A stretch of DNA of 14,378 nucleotides from NCBI GenBank assembly GCA_902476875.1, contig CABSFC010000069.1, positions 1-14,378 of the forward strand, in the 5' to 3' direction. A model generated the notes under the pieces. That model saw only the letters and a program-made list of their open reading frames with translations, was not told the origin of the DNA and ran no database searches. Positions 14,125 through 14,378 of this stretch are shown here, piece by piece (positions within the stretch are counted from its first letter, which is position 1; each line of letters begins with the position of its first letter). The translations under genes and the position numbers were made by a program. The stretch is from an uncultured Oscillibacter sp. GTDB taxonomy: Bacteria > Bacillota > Clostridia > Oscillospirales > Oscillospiraceae.

Positions 14125-14197
14125 TACCTTTTGTTCCTAAAAAGAAAAATTATTTTTTGCTGTTTTGTAAGGCAGGGCAAAAACTCTCTCTGCCTAC

Positions 14198-14226
14198 TTT
14201 CTTTTCCAGAAAGAATATGCTATAAT
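14198..14226 (+). promoter_or_regulatory. Extended -10 promoter pointing out of the window
   Basis: TATAAT (14221-14226) is preceded by TG one base away (14218-14219), a perfect extended -10. The -35 position (TTTCTT, 17-nt spacer) is poor, as is usual for this class. Transcription would start near 14233 and run through the folded region to the right edge. Confidence 0.65.
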
Positions 14227-14231
14227 GCTTT

Positions 14232-14378
14232 TGCGACGCAACTGAATATCTACCTATGAGGGTGTGCATATTTTACTTCGGTAAAAATGCACTCTCCATT
14301 TTCGCATCCTCGTGGGTGGTAGAAAAGTTGCGTCGCGGCAACGGAGTTGTGCGTTTTTCGGCGTGCGGCTTCGGCCGC
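14232..14378 (+). ncRNA. Structured leader or small RNA, cut by window edge
   Basis: GCGACGCAACT (14232-14242) is the exact reverse complement of AGTTGCGTCGC (14326-14336), and CTACC/GGTAG pair just inside. Within it, GTGCAT-A-TTTTAC pairs with GTAAAA-ATGCAC around a C(TTCG)G tetraloop. At the very edge GCGGC-TTCG-GCCGC forms a second C(UUCG)G hairpin. The 3' arm of the long helix can instead fold locally (GTTGC with GCAAC). It begins right at the predicted transcription start. It could be the leader of a gene beyond the edge or an independent RNA; I recognise no known family. A frame without a ribosome site (ATG at 14256) stays open to the edge and is not called. Confidence 0.45.

Noticed and set aside
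14256..14378. Open frame starting MRVCIFYFGKN to the window edge
   Set aside because: No ribosome site and only 41 open codons, which is not unusual by chance; the strong RNA folding explains the sequence at least as well.

Overview
The window looks like a chromosomal segment from a low-to-mid-GC Gram-positive anaerobe of the Clostridia, most likely Oscillospiraceae (Flavonifractor/Oscillibacter-like). The reasons are the AGGAGG ribosome sites, a lipoprotein-type solute-binding protein, an ECF sigma/anti-sigma pair typical of gut Clostridia, and a MobV-type mobilizable element. The taxonomic call is an inference.

Left part (1-2375, all on the minus strand): an ECF sigma factor is translationally coupled to a membrane anti-sigma-like protein. 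It is followed by a separately promoted, secreted DUF4367-type protein that runs off the left edge. The sigma gene and the DUF4367 gene are preceded by the same bipartite motif, TGTAATAC - 15 nt - CGTTT(A/C)A. This is most simply read as the promoter recognised by this sigma factor, giving an autoregulated envelope-sensing module with at least one extra target.

Non-coding gap (about 2376-2961): it contains a perfect 24-bp palindrome of unknown role. Next to the following operon it has a textbook sigma-A promoter that runs straight into a strong intrinsic terminator, before the first gene is reached.

Central part (2962-11473, all on the plus strand): a tightly packed operon encodes a complete branched-chain-type amino acid ABC importer (binding lipoprotein, two permeases, two ATPases). 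After it come a cytidylate-kinase-like protein, a PLP aminotransferase, a ketopantoate-reductase-family dehydrogenase and an alpha/beta hydrolase. Start/stop overlaps or gaps of about 7-14 nt link all genes after the first. The order suggests uptake of an amino acid or related compound, transamination to a 2-oxo acid and reduction of that product; the substrate cannot be read from sequence.

Right part (11474-14378): a 3' fragment of a tRNA-Val (CAC anticodon) with its own terminator, but no 5' half, marks an attachment-site scar. Beyond it, on the minus strand, lies part of a mobilizable element: a sigma-70-region-4 protein of a mobile-element type, an inverted-repeat-rich candidate oriT, a MobV relaxase and a 46-residue companion protein. 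At the right edge an extended -10 promoter points outward into a strongly folded leader or small RNA carrying C(UUCG)G tetraloops; whatever it serves lies outside the window. No integrase, replication gene, rRNA or CRISPR array is visible.
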